Below are positions 32,038-44,890 of a DNA stretch of 64,000 bases, one piece after another. The stretch spans positions 1 through 64,000 of the forward strand of contig MU008181.1 in NCBI GenBank assembly GCA_010909165.1, given 5' to 3'. The position numbers were made by a program, and so were the translations under genes. The notes under the pieces are model-generated. The model was not told the origin of the DNA. It made no database searches and was given only the letters and a program-made list of their open reading frames with translations. Numbering within the stretch: position 1 is the stretch's first letter; each line of letters starts with the position of its first letter. The DNA comes from Anthoceros angustus (lineage: Eukaryota; Streptophyta; Anthocerotopsida; Anthocerotales; Anthocerotaceae).

Positions 32038-34995
32038 GCGGCAATGCCACTTAAGCGCCTTTGGAATTGCCGACCCATTACTGTATCGGTGACATTGGGC
32101 GCGGGTGGGACATCAGAAGAAAAGTCCAGCAAGTAAAGATCGAACAAAGGGGTCCCTCGAGCAATTACTTTTGATGGTGCTGACAACCTAGAGATATGGC
32201 ATTCGATCCCCTCGAAAGTGATTCGGTACAGACCTGTCTTCCCAAGTGCCATTGTGCTCACCAGATTCTTAGCAAGGGCTGGAACATGTAGAGCACTCTC
32301 CAGAAGTAAGTAACTTCCGTCCTTCAGAGTGATTTGTATAGTTCCTGTTCCCTTGATTGGAATAGTTGAGTTATCTCCTAATACCACGGCTGTCTGATGG
32401 CATGTGGGAGATGGCTCATATGTGATAAAAGACTTCCTCATCGAACACATGTGGTTGGGCTCCTGTCCGAGAACCATTTCGTGACCTTTTGTAGAAAAGT
32501 GAGACATCGACGGCGGGAGTAGAAGCCCTAGGCATGAGCTTCGGTTTGCCTACCTCTTGCACTCTCATCTTTAACTTTCTTCCTATAGTCCTTAACCCAG
32601 TGACTGGTTTCCCACAGTAGTTGCAATTTCCAGGCTTGGAGGTAGAATTGAAGGATGGCTGACCAGAAGGTGACGAGGAGGACATAGCCTGACCTCTACC
32701 CCTGCCATAACCACCTCTACCTCTCCCCCTACCTCTACCATGCCCTCTACCCCTGCCAGAGAACAAGGCTGTATCACTCTGTTTATGTGGGGCATGAGAC
32801 GCAGAAGAACTACCCTTCATTTGTTTTCTATTGGCTTCAAATTGCAGCAAGGCTCCTACAACATACATGCAGAGGTTAGAAGTTGTTGGGGTAGTTAAGG
32901 TGTTCTTGTGCGATGTTTGAAGGCAGGCTAAAATATTCGTAGCTAGGTGGAAGTAAAAGTAGCAGTGAGCTAGCCTTGATTCGGAGATGATAACTCCACA
33001 GGAAGCAAGTCTGGCTTTCAAAGCCACGAACTTAGAGACATGGCCCTCAGCAGGTCACTCTCCTTCATGCGAAGTGTTTGATATTGCGGTGTAGGCTGCG
33101 ACCTGCACTACCATATCCTTAGTATCATAAGTTTAGGTATGACCACCTCGTTTGAAGTCTCGTCATTCTTATATGAGGTATCATCTCTTGAGACACGGAA
33201 GCCACAAGAATGTTTCTTGCCTTCCATCTTTGTAATTCCATTCTAACTCATCCTTCTTTGTATATTTAGTCAGGTACCCACGGGTGAGAAGTAGGGCGAT
33301 CGACAACTCTCCTTGAACGTCCATCAACAACTCTCCTTGAGCAGTCCATCAACAACATCCATCAAAAGCTTCTCATCTAGGATACAACGCACCACAGGCT
33401 CAGGCATCAAAATTATGTGAGGTCAAGCAGTCCTTCTCTCACCGCAATCTATCAGGATCCAGTATCGGGATTAGGACCCCATGCACACGCCACACACAAA
33501 TCAAGGTAAGAAAGTTCCTTCTCACTAAAGCCAGTTACCATCTTCTCTCGAAGGAGTCTCCTCATAGCTTGTATGTTGGGATGTCCCAAGCGGCAATGCC
33601 ACTTAAACGCACTGCTGGAATTGCCAGCCTTCGTACTAATATCAGTGACATTGGCTGATGCAGGTGGGACATCAGAAGAAAAGTCCAGCAAGTAAAGATC
33701 GAACAAAGGGGTCCCTCGAGCAATTACTTTTGATGGTGCTGACAACCTAGAGATATGGCATTTGATCCCCTCGAAAGTGATTCGGTACAGACCTGTCTTC
33801 CCAAGTGGCATTGTGCTCACCAGATTCTTAGCAAGGGCTGGAACATGTAGAGCACTCTCGAGTAAGTAAATGCGTCCTTGTGATTTGTATAGTTCATGTT
33901 CCCTTGATTGGAATAGTTGAGTTATCTCCTAATACCATGTCGATGGCATGTGGGAGATGGCTCATATGTGATAAAGACTTCCTCGAGCACATGTGGTTGG
34001 GCTCCATCCGAGAACCATTTCGTGACCTTTTGTAGAAAAGTGAGACATCGACCCAGCGAGCCGGAGTAGAAGCCCTAGGCATGTAGCTTGGTTTGCCTAC
34101 CTCACTCTCATCTTTAACTTTCTTCCTATGTCCTTAACCCAGTGACCTGGTTTCCCACAGTAGTTGCAATTTCCAGGCTTGGAGGTAGAATTGAAGGATG
34201 GGCGGCGGTGAGGAGGACATAGCGGACCTCTACCCACCATAACCACCTCTACCTCTCCCCCTACCTCTACCATGCCCTCTACCCCTGCCAGAGAACAAGG
34301 CTGTATCACTCTGTTTATGTGGGGCATGAGGCCTTGGAAGAACTACCCTTCATTTGTTTTCTATTGGCTTCAATTGCGGCAAGGCTCCTACAACATACAT
34401 GCAGAGGTTAGAAGTTGTTGGGGTAATTCTTTGGCAGTGTTCTTATTGCTGATGTTTGAAGGCAGGCTAAATATTCGTAGCTAGGTGGAAGTAAATGCTT
34501 GAGTGCTGCTTGATTCGGAGATGATTACTCCAGGAAGCAAGTCGGCTCTCAAAGCCACGAACTTAGAGACATGGCCCTCAGCAGGTCACTCTCCTTCATG
34601 CGAAGTGTTTGATATTGCGGTGTAGCTGCGACCTCTTACCATATCCTTAGTATCATAAGTTTCGATAGCAATGAACCTCGTTTGAAGTCTCGTCATTCTT
34701 ATATGGTATCATCTCTTGAGACACGGAAGCCACAAGAATGTTTCTTGCCTTCCTGTCTTTGTAATTCCATTCTAACTCATCCTTCTTTGTATATTTAGTG
34801 CAGGTACCACGGGTGAAGGAGGCGGAATCTGACAACTCTCTTGATACGGTCCCATCAACAACATCCATCAAAAGCTTCTCATCTAGGATACAACGCGCAC
34901 CACAGGCTCAGGCATCAAAATTATGTGAGGTCAAGCAGTCCTTCTCTTCAATCCCCGGATCCAGTATGGATTCAAGTGCACTTAGTCAAAACTCG
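31926..34995 (-). repeat. Tandem duplication of copia-2 gag-to-integrase start (two units)
   Basis: Unit 1 about 31,926-33,480; unit 2 about 33,480-34,995. Sequence starting CCATGCACAC(AC)GCCACACAC occurs at both unit starts. The internal junction shows shared CCATGCAC. Unit 2 differs from unit 1 mostly by small deletions (for example around 34,080-34,260). A third partial copy of the right-hand portion lies at 37,590-37,985. Confidence 0.8.
32010..33027 (-). pseudogene. copia-2 gag and protease region
   Basis: The minus frame 32,416-33,027 contains a long Gly-Arg repeat (GRGRGHGRGRGRGRGGYGRG) followed by NCNYCGKP, half of a zinc knuckle. In the duplicated copy at about 34.15 kb the same place reads NCNYCGKPGHWVKD, so each copy has different damage. 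The next frame (32,010-32,507) holds VVLGDNSTIPIKGTGTI and LESALHVPALAKNLVS, typical of the copia protease region. Confidence 0.8.
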
Positions 34996-37900
34996 ACTTA
35001 AAGAGAACCCGGTAGCTGAGCCAAGCTCACAGCATTAATATCTATTCTTGTTTAGCCATTGTCACGAGATCGGAAATCCCCAAGCTCTCAAGTCGATCCT
35101 GTCTTGACTGCAGGTTATCAACACGAGTGGTGTACTCCAGCAATGTGCTCCTCACATTCAGGATAGAATTAAGAATAGCATCATACTCTGTGAACTTCTC
35201 TGGGTAGCGCTTGGAACTACTGGATTGCGGAACACTTGATGATCTTTGAATTAGTATCTTTAGTTTTCTCCTTCTTTGGGGTTGCTAAGGTTCTGAATCT
35301 AAATCACGGTCTTCCTGTGCAGATTGCAGCGATGCTTGCAAATTAACAAGAACTCTGAGAAAACGAGCTCTCTCGGCTCTCTCAGCTGAAGACGCTCCCT
35401 CCTTGAAGAACTTCTTTTCAAATTCGATGCATGTCTTGATTATGCAATTTTCCCCTCTCAAATTAAGGCGGGATTATACGAGAATTCTTTCGAGGCATCC
35501 TTGCTTTAGAGACTAGGGTTTCAGAGATACTCTATGTGTGAGAACTCCCATCACTTAGGATCGACAAATGGCTATAGATGAACAAGACATTCAAAGGTGC
35601 AGAACGCGCACATACCATGATCGTTTGTGGAAATCAGGCCCGGAGATCACCGTTGGTGAACTCGTAAAAGGAATACTTTACAATGAAGGGGGAACAAGGA
35701 TATAGAGTCCAAGTCCCATGAACGGTTACAACTGTGAACAATTGTCATTAGGGTTTGCCAAAGTAATTAACCCTTGGTATATAACAATGAACCATATAAT
35801 TATTGAACCAACAATGAACCTAATATAATTATTTATCAACATGTACTTTGTATTGGCGATCGGTTTCTGATCGCCGGCACTAAACAAGTTAATCTGAAAA
35901 GAAGTCGGATATCATCAACTTGACATACAAACTATTTAGAGCCATAACAAAATTGAAAATGAGTCACAACAAAGGTCAAGGTGTACAATATCCTTGATTA
36001 TCCATCAAAAATGAGAATATTTATGTATTCAAGTATTGACACTACCAATTTGGTAGTGCAATAATACAACCAACTCGACTTAAAGAGACCCGACAGGCGA
36101 GCCAGCTCCACGAAAGTAATGTCTATTCTTGTTTAGCCATTGTCGAGATCAATCCCCAAGCTCTCAAGTCGATCCTGTCTTGTTGCAGTTATCAACACAG
36201 TGGTGTACTCCGATGTGCTCCTCACGTTCGGGATAGAATTAAGAATAGCATCATACTACTGTGAACTTCTCTAGGTAGCGCTTGGAACTCTTTGGATTGT
36301 GGAACACTTGATGATCTTTGAATTAGTATCTTTGATTTACTGTGTTCTCCTTCTTTGGGGTTGCTAAGGTTACGAATCTAAATCACGGTCTTCTGCGGTG
36401 CAGTGCAAATTAACAAGAACTACGAGAAAGCGAGCTCTCGGCTCTCTCTGCAGCTCCCTCCTTGAAGAACTTCTTTTCAAAGTGCACTGTCTTGATTATG
36501 CAATTTTCCCCTCTCAAATTAAGGCGGGATTGCAGAGAATTCTTTCGAGGCATCCTTGCTTTAGAGACTAGGGTTTGAGATACTCTGTGTGTGAGAACTC
36601 CCATCACTTAGGATCGACAAATGGCTATAGATGAACAGAGACATTCAAAGTGCAGACGCATGGCTCACGATATGATACGTTTAAAATCGGGCGAATCACG
36701 CGTTAATTTGAACTCGTAAAGGAATACTTTACAATGAAGGGAACAAGGATATAGAGTCCAAGTCCATGAGCAGTTACTATGAATAATTGTCATTAGGGTT
36801 GCTAAAGTAATTAACCCTTGGTATATAACAATGAACCATAATATAATTATTGAACCAACAATGAACCTAATATAATTATTTATCAACATGTACTTTGTCG
36901 TAGCGATCGCGTTTCGATCGCCCGGCTTGACTAAGAACAAGTTAATCTGAAAAGAAGTCGGATATCATCAACTTGACATACAAACTATTTAGAGCCATAA
37001 CAAAATTGAAAATGAGTCACAACAAGGTCAAGGTGTACAATGTCCTTCGATTATCGACATCCAAAAATGAGAATATTTATGTATTCAAGTATTGACACTA
37101 CCAATTTGGTAGTCGTGACCAACTCTATATGACTAAATAATGCTCGGCAAACCATCGAGGTGTCATGCATGGATAATCTCCCTAAATCACCACTATAAGT
37201 GCTCATACCTCGGTTTCCTGGTAACACAAGATCGAGTCAGGACCCTCAATAAACAATATTCGAAGGGAAAATACTCCACTCTACTCAATCCATACAGATT
37301 ATTAACATGGGAAGCCCATTGCAAGCTCTATCAACTAGTACTACATGACCTGCACCACATGTTGTGCTTCCACGTTTTGCTGAATGTCCCAATGTCTATC
37401 ATGAGTGCTTAGCACGAAACCGTTTGACTACCAGCAATGCTCCATGTGGCAGGGAAGGAGAAGATCGTCTGCAACAGATTAAGAATGGTGAAGAGAAACT
37501 GAAGATCTTGTAAGGCTTAGGCATTCAGGGACTAGATATGGATGTGATACAAGAACAAAGACCAATTTCTTCTCTCTATCTGTTCTCCTTCATGCGAAGT
37601 GTTTGATATTGCGTGTAAACTCTGCTACCATATCCTTAGTATCATAAGTTTCGATATGGCCAAACCTCGTTTGAAGTCTCGTCATTCTTATATGAGGTAT
37701 CATCTCTTGAGACACGGAAGCCACAAGAATGTTTCTTGCCTTCTGTCTTTGTAATTCCATTCTAACTCATCCTTCTTTGTATATTTAGTCTGACCCGGGC
37801 AGAGAAGGGAGGCGATCGACAACTCTCCTTGATGCAGTCCATCAACAACATCCATCAAAAGCTTCTCATCTAGGATATACAACCACGGCTCAGGCATCAA

Positions 37901-39502
37901 AATTATGTGAGGTCAAGCAGTCCTTCTCCGCAATCTATCGGATCCGATGTATAGATTAGAGGACCCCATGCTTAGTCAAAACTCGACTTAAAGAGACCCG
38001 ACAGGCGAGCCAGCTCCACGAAAGTAATGTCTATTCTTGTTTAGCCATTGTCGAGATCAATCCCCAAGCTCTCAAGTCGATCCTGTCTTGTTGCAGTTAT
38101 CAACACAGTGGTGTACTCCGATGTGCTCCTCACGTTCGGGATAGAATTAAGAATAGCATCATACTACTGTGAACTTCTCTAGGTAGCGCTTGGAACTCTT
38201 TGGATTGTGGAACACTTGATGATCTTTGAATTAGTATCTTTGATTTACTGTGTTCTCCTTCTTTGGGGTTGCTAAGGTTACGAATCTAAATCACGGTCTT
38301 CTGCGGTGCAGTGCAAATTAACAAGAACTACGAGAAAGCGAGCTCTCGGCTCTCTCTGCAGCTCCCTCCTTGAAGAACTTCTTTTCAAAGTGCACTGTCT
38401 TGATTATGCAATTTTCCCCTCTCAAATTAAGGCGGGATTGCAGAGAATTCTTTCGAGGCATCCTTGCTTTAGAGACTAGGGTTTGAGATACTCTGTGTGT
38501 GAGAACTCCCATCACTTAGGATCGACAAATGGCTATAGATGAACAGAGACATTCAAAGTGCAGACGCATGGCTCACGATATGATACGTTTAAAATCGGGC
38601 GAATCACGCGTTAATTTGAACTCGTAAAGGAATACTTTACAATGAAGGGAACAAGGATATAGAGTCCAAGTCCATGAGCAGTTACTATGAATAATTGTCA
38701 TTAGGGTTGCTAAAGTAATTAACCCTTGGTATATAACAATGAACCATATAATTATTGAACCAACAATGAACCTAATATAATTATTTATCAACATGTACTT
38801 TGTCCGTGGCGATCAGGTTTCCTGATCGCCAGCCAGGCTAAGAACAAGTTAATACGAAAAGAAGTCCAGATATCATCAACCAGCATACAAACTATTTAGA
38901 GCCATAACAAAAAATTGAAAATGAGTCACAACAAGGTCAAGGTGTACAATGTCCTTCAGTTATCAGCATCCAAAAAATGAGAATATTTATGTATTCAAGG
39001 TATTGACACTACCAATTTGGTAGTCGTGACCAACTCTATATGACTAAATAATGCTCGGCAAACCATCGAGGGTGTCATGCATGGATAATCTCCTACTGAA
39101 ATCACCACTATAAGGAGTGCTCATACCTCGGATTTCTAGTCAGCCAACACAAGATCGGAGAGTCCGAGACCCTCAATAAACCGCAACAATATTCGAAGGG
39201 AAAATACTCCACTCTACTCAATCCATACAGATTATTAACATGGGAAGCCCATTGCAAGCTCTATCAACTAGTACTACATGACCTGCACCACATGTTGTGC
39301 TTACGTTTTGAATGTCTATACATCATGAGTGCTTAACCGAAACTTGGTTGACTACCACAATGCTCCATGTGGCGGGGGAAGGAAGATAAATGCCGCATTA
39401 AGAATGGTGAAAGCGAAGATCTTGTAAGGCTTAGGCATTCAGGGACTAGATATGGATGTGATACAAGAACAAAGACCAATTTCTTCTCTCTATCTGTTCT
39501 CC
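34990..39502. repeat. Tandem AT-rich block repeated three times (B/D/A units)
   Basis: Block B, beginning AACTCGACTTAAAGAG, occurs at about 34,990-36,058, 36,075-37,115 and 37,980-39,028. Block D, beginning near GACCAACTCTATATG, occurs at 37,115-37,575 and 39,028-39,502. Block A, beginning TTCATGCGAAGTG, occurs at 34,596-34,995 and 37,590-37,985. A B-D-A unit of about 1.9 kb is therefore tandemly reused. Copies are nearly identical apart from 1-10 bp indels. No coding potential: the 65-codon minus frame seen twice (36,410 and 38,318) is just the repeat. It is likely 5' flank or LTR of copia-2. Confidence 0.85.
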
Positions 39503-39989
39503 TTCTCCCAAACATAATCATTGCTCCTCTCCCGAACATGATACCTACTCCAATCCTTCCCGAACATAAAGATTACAAAATATAAATATGTCTCGTACGG
39601 TGATTATTCTTTGAAATATGTGCAAGCATTGTTAAAATATGCTATGATAACACACATGATATTTTTGGCATATGCTGATGCCAATAAAATATCTTAGGAA
39701 AATGTCAATGCCAAGGGCTAGTATATATAGACCTTTTTAGAGAGGACAAGCTGGGATCATAGCTTGTCCTCTAGATATGCAATGTAAGAGTGCTGTGAGG
39801 AGGCCAAAGCTATGACTCCGAGAACGATGTGTGAGGAATTTGCGTGTTGTTCTCGTGGGGTTGATTGGTTTTGCGTTTTGTGAGGAATTTGCGTGTTGTT
39901 CTCCTACTGTTGATTGGTTTTCACCTATACTTGCATATTACATTTGTTTTTCTTGATTGTTTGTTGAGGAAGTGCTTACCTCGTGCGAC

Positions 39990-40218
39990 ATATGAGAATA
40001 CGAGAGAAAAAGAAAGAAGTGCGTTGAGTTGTCATGGAATTAGAATGCACACATAAAAACTCAAAAACGTTCAATATCTTTGGGTATAAAGCAGGTTAAT
40101 AAAAATCTGAGAATCTGAGAGAAAGAAAGAAGTCGTTGAGTTGTCATGGAATTAGAATGCACACATAAAAACTCAAAAACGTTCAATATCTTTGGGTATA
40201 AAGCAGGTTAATAAAAAT
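39990..40218. repeat. Internal direct duplication of about 100 bp
   Basis: The segment from GAGAGAAA...GAAGT to GCAGGTTAATAAAAAT is present twice in the first of the three large units (about 40,003-40,105 and 40,106-40,218). It is present only once in the second and third units. It shows that the copies differ in structure as well as in small indels. Confidence 0.85.
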
Positions 40219-40375
40219 ACAGAATCTGGTTTTCTCACCGAGCCTTCTAACTCACCTTGGGGAGTTCACTGCGTGGGGTCAAGGGATATAAAACTACTAC
40301 GAAAGCATGTGAAGAAAATGATACTTGATCATCCCTTCCCACCCCCATTCGATCAAGATGGAATTATCCTATCAT

Positions 40376-40620
40376 GGACTTTGGTACGGGACAACTTGTA
40401 GATGGTACCCCTAAGCTACAAGCACCAAGAGCGTCCACTCCCTCTAGGCACCCCCTTTAAGTACGATCGAAACGCAGGGTGCTTAACAACCACGTTGTTA
40501 TAAATGTGTGTCCGTCTGGAGAAGCTATACGCGTATTACCTAGGTCACATGAGTGCAATTGTTACACTCGTACAATGATACTGGACGGACGGGTCCCCAG
40601 GGGCTCTTTGTAAGAACCAC
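40376..40620 (+). repeat. Dispersed repeat R, copy 1 (also at 42.09, 43.78 and 54.15 kb)
   Basis: The stretch from ATGGACTTTGGTACG to about TGTGTGTCCGTCTGG is clearly homologous to 54,155-54,330 (shared words CCTAAGCTAC, GCACCAAG, CTTTAGGCACCCC, TTATAAATGTGTGTCC). Copies at 42,098 and 43,788 result from the local triplication. It is probably a piece of an LTR or a non-autonomous element. Confidence 0.7.
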
Positions 40621-43090
40621 GTCCTCTGTAGAAGTTGATGGAGTGGAGATCCGAGTTGTGGAGCGTGGCAGGTTAGGTCTATCAATCTGAAACGCAGTGC
40701 CCTCCGAAAGCGTTCCGGTTCGCAGCTGTGACGATTTCGTCATCCGAGACGGACAACGGAGCAGAGGCCTGATGCCAATGCACCTAGTTGTTCTGGTGTA
40801 GCTGCAGTGTGTGCTGCGACTCGCTTCTATCTGAGGGATGGAAAGAGAATTCCAGATTGCGGTCCAGCCGCATGTACCAGTTCGAGACCGCCGTTCCAGG
40901 CCCCTCTGTCCCAGGCCCAGTCTGGTTTACTCACCTAAGTCTTCAGGCTCTTTGCATGGCAAGGTCACACTATGCTCCCGACGTTGAAATCAAGGAAAAG
41001 TTTACAGAACTGTCACCGCGAAATGATACAGGATTCCTGCAGGAACGGGTTCCTGTTGCTCCAGATCCTGTGCATGACATGTGAGATCGAACGAAATCCC
41101 TGTCAAAATAGAGGGCAATTGGTAAACGAAGGACCCCCTGCTTTTGAGGAATTCTTTGTCCCCGGAGTAATGATCACGAGGTCAGTGGGCACAGGACCCG
41201 GCTTGAGGATCCGTCGGACTTCTCTGGTGCTAGCTAGGGTGACAACTGTTGGAGACTTGCTTGAGCGAATTCATCCCGTCTGATCAGTTGTAGACTTCAC
41301 GCATGTATGCGAACCTCCGCTAGCCATTGTGATCCAATTCACGACTCAAACACCCAAAGCTGACTAGAGTTTTATCAGTCTCCGGCTCCTCTCCGGACAT
41401 GATACCTACTCAATCCTTCGAACATAAAGATTACAAAATATAAATATGTAAATACGGTGATTATTCTTTGAAATATGTAAGCATTGTTAAAATATGCTAT
41501 GATAACACATGATATTTTGGCATATCTTGATGCAATAAAATATCTTAGGAAAATGTCAATGCGAGGCTAGTATATATAGACCTTTTAGAGGACAGCTGGG
41601 ATCATAGCTTGTCCTCTAGATGTCTAATGTAGTCTTGTGAGGAGGCCAAAGCTATGACTCGAGAGCGATGTGTGAGAATTTGCGTGTTGTTCTCGTGGGG
41701 TTGATTGGTTTTGCGTTTTGTGAGGAATTTGCGTGTTGTTCTCCCTCATTGATTGGTTTCACCTATACTTGCATATTACATTTGTTTTCTTGATTGTTTG
41801 TTGAGGAACCTCGTGGGCGATGAGAATCTGAGAGAAAGAAAGAAGTGCGTTGAGTTGTCATGGAATTAGAATGCACACATAAAAACTCAAAAACGTTCAA
41901 TATGCTGGGTATAAGAAACGAGTTAATAAAAAATACAGAATCTGGTTTTCTCACCGAGCCTTCTAACTCACCTTGGGGAGTTCACTGCGCCCAGATACCG
42001 GGTCAAGGGATATAAAACTACTACGAAAGCATGTGAAGAAAATGATACTTGATCATCCCTTCCCACCCCCATTCGATCAAGATGGAATTATCCTATCATG
42101 GACTTTGGTACGGGACAACTTGTAGATGGTACCCCTAAGCTACAAGCACCAGAGCGTCCACTCCCTCTAGGCACCCCTTTAAGTACGATCGAAACGCGGG
42201 TGCTTAACAACCACGTTGTTATAAATGTGTGTCCGTCTGGAGAAGCTATACGCGTATTACCTAGGTCACATGAGTGCAATTGTTACACTCGTACAATGAT
42301 ACTGGACGGACGGGTCCCCAGGGCTCTTTGTAAGAACCACGTCCTCTGTAGAAGTTGATGGAGTGGAGATCCGAGTTGTGGGCGTGGCAGGTTAGGTCTA
42401 TCAATCTGAAACGCAGTGCCCTCCGAAAGCGTTCAGTTCGCAGCTGTGACGATTTCGTCATCCGAGACGGACAACGGAGCAGAGGCCTGATGCCAATGCA
42501 CCTAGTTGTTCTGGTGTAGCTGCAGTGTGTGCTGCGACTCGCTTCTATCTGAGGGATGGAAAGAGAATTCCAGATTGCGGTCCAGCCGCATGTATGACCA
42601 GTTCGAGACCGCCGTTCCAGGCCCCTCTGTCCCAGGCCCAGTCTGGTTTACTCACCCTAAGTCTTCAGGCTCTTTGCATGGCAAGGTCACACTATGCTCC
42701 CGACGTTGAAATCAAGGAAAAGTTTACAGAACTGTCACCGCGAAATGATACAGGATTCCTGCAGGAACGGGTTCCTGTTGCTCAGATCCTGTGCATGACA
42801 TGTGAGATCGAACGGAAATCCCTGTCAAAATAGAGGGCAATTGGTAAACGAAGGACCCCTGCTTTTGAGGAATTCTTTGTCCCAGGTAATGATCACGAGG
42901 TCAGTGGGCTGGGACCCGGCGAGGATCCGTCGGACTTCTCTGGTGCTAGCTAGGGTGACAACTGTTGGAGACTTGCTTGAGCGAATTCATCCCGTCTGAT
43001 CAGTTGTAGACTTCACGCATGTATGCGAACCTCCGCTAGGCCATTGTGATCCAATTCACGACTCAAACACCCAAAGCTGACTAGAGAGTT

Positions 43091-43216
43091 TTATCAGTCT
43101 CCGGCTCACTCTCATTGCCAGGTATACAACAGCATGTAACCACAATACAGTCTTCACGTAAAGAATAGTCCACCTTCATCACGTCGTGTCCCCAAGATTA
43201 TGTACCGATTAACCGT
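43091..43216 (-). pseudogene. Duplicated 3' tip of the MRS2 gene (last codons and 3' UTR)
   Basis: These 126 bp repeat 44,786-44,912 almost exactly. The repeat includes the MRS2 stop codon and the last few codons (…KRLIGT), and ends within the final exon. The piece then joins back to the start of the next large unit. It proves that the tandem unit's right edge lay inside MRS2. Confidence 0.85.
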
Positions 43217-44890
43217 TTGCTTGGCATATCTTGATGCAATAAAATATCTTAGGAAAATGTCAATGCGAGGCTAGTATATATAGACCTTTTAGAGGACAGC
43301 TGGGATCATAGCTTGTCCTCTAGATGTCTAATGTAGTCTTGTGAGGAGGCCAAAGCTATGACTCGAGAGCGATGTGTGAGAATTTGCGTGTTGTTCTCGT
43401 GGGGTTGATTGGTTTTGCGTTTTGTGAGGAATTTGCGTGTTGTTCTCCCTCATTGATTGGTTTCACCTATACTTGCATATTACATTTGTTTTCTTGATTG
43501 TTTGTTGAGGAACCTCGTGGGCGATGAGAATCTGAGAGAAAGAAAGAAGTCGTTGAGTTGTCATGGAATTAGAATGCACACATAAAAACTCAAAAGCGTT
43601 CAATATCTTTGGGTATAAAGCAGTTAATAAAAATACGAATCTGGTTTTCTCACGAGCCTTCTAACTCACCTTGGGAGTTCACGCCGGACCGGGTCAAGGG
43701 ATATAAAACTACTACGAAAGCATGTGAAGAAAATGATACTTGATCATCCCTTCCCACCCCATTCGATCAAGATGGAATTATCCTATCATGGACTTTGGTA
43801 CAGGACAACTTGTAGATGGTACCCCTAAGCTACAAGCACCAGAGCGTCCACTCCCTCTAGGCACCCCTTTAAGTACGATCGAAACGCGGGTGCTTAACAA
43901 CCACGTTGTTATAAATGTGTGTCCGTCTGGAGAAGCTATACGCGTATTACCTAGGTCACATGAGTGCAATTGTTACACTCGTACAATGATACTGGACGGA
44001 CGGGTCCCCAGGGCTCTTTGTAAGAACCACGTCCTCTGTAGAAGTTGATGGAGTGGAGATCCGAGTTGTGGGCGTGGCAGGTTAGGTCTATCAATCTGAA
44101 ACGCAGTGCCCTCCGAAAGCGTTCAGTTCGCAGCTGTGACGATTTCGTCATCCGAGACGGACAACGGAGCAGAGGCCTGATGCCAATGCACCTAGTTGTT
44201 CTGGTGTAGCTGCAGTGTGTGCTGCGACTCGCTTCTATCTGAGGGATGGAAAGAGAATTCCAGATTGCGGTCCAGCCGCATGTACCAGTTCGAGACCGCC
44301 GTTCCAGGCCCCTCTGTCCCAGGCCCAGTCTGGTTTACTCACCTAAGTCTTCAGGCTCTTTGCATGGCAAGGTCACACTATGCTCCCGACGTTGAAATCA
44401 AGGAAAAGTTTACAGAACTGTCACCGCGAAATGATACAGGATTCCTGCAGGAACGGGTTCCTGTTGCTCAGATCCTGTGCATGACATGTGAGATCGAACG
44501 GAAATCCCTGTCAAAATAGAGGGCAATTGGTAAACGAAGGACCCCCTGCTTTTGAGGAATTCTTTGTCCCCGGAGTAATGATCACGAGGTCAGTGGGCAC
44601 AGGACCCGGCTTGAGGATCCGTCGGACTTCTCTGGTGCTAGCTAGGGTGACAACTGTTGGAGACTTGCTTGAGCGAATTCATCCCGTCTGATCAGTTGTA
44701 GACTTCACGCATGTATGCGAACCTCCGCTAGGCCATTGTGATCCAATTCACGACTCAAACACCCAAAGCTGACTAGAGAGTTTTTATCAGTCTCCGGCTC
44801 ACTCTCATTGCCAGGTATACAACAGCATGTAACCACAATACAGTCTTCACGTAAAGAATAGTCCACCTTCATCACGTCGTGTCCCCAAGA

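Larger units (their letters stand above)
29850..34995 (-). mobile_element. Second Ty1/copia retrotransposon, minus strand (copia-2)
   Basis: Reading leftwards: gag with RG-rich tail and zinc knuckle (about 33.0-32.5 kb), protease-like region (32.5-32.0), integrase (32.0-31.2) and RT with YVDD (30.9-30.05). The order is diagnostic for Ty1/copia. A second copy of the gag-to-integrase-start part lies at 33.48-34.99 kb as a tandem duplication. LTRs were not identified with confidence; the AT-rich stretch at 29.82-30.0 kb may be the 3' side. Multiple stops show the element is dead as assembled. It is a different family from copia-1. Confidence 0.82.
39503..44785. repeat. Triplicated 1.7-1.85-kb unit next to the MRS2 3' end
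   Basis: Three copies start near 39,524, 41,385 and 43,217. Landmarks per copy are a GGCATAT-CTGATGC word, a TATATATAGACC TATA-like site, GAGGACA...TTGTCCTCTAG, then CGTTGTTATAAATGTGTGTCC, and finally GAGCGAATTCATCCCGTC. The first half looks like an LTR in plus orientation. The last 0.5 kb may be ordinary 3' flank of MRS2, since copy 3 runs directly into that gene. Frames of 60-107 codons recur in each copy but change with every indel, so they are not treated as genes. Confidence 0.85.

Noticed and set aside
40788-44691. Recurring 60-107-codon plus frames in the triplicated unit
   Set aside because: Length and sequence change with each indel between copies, with no conserved motif; repetition alone made them look conserved.
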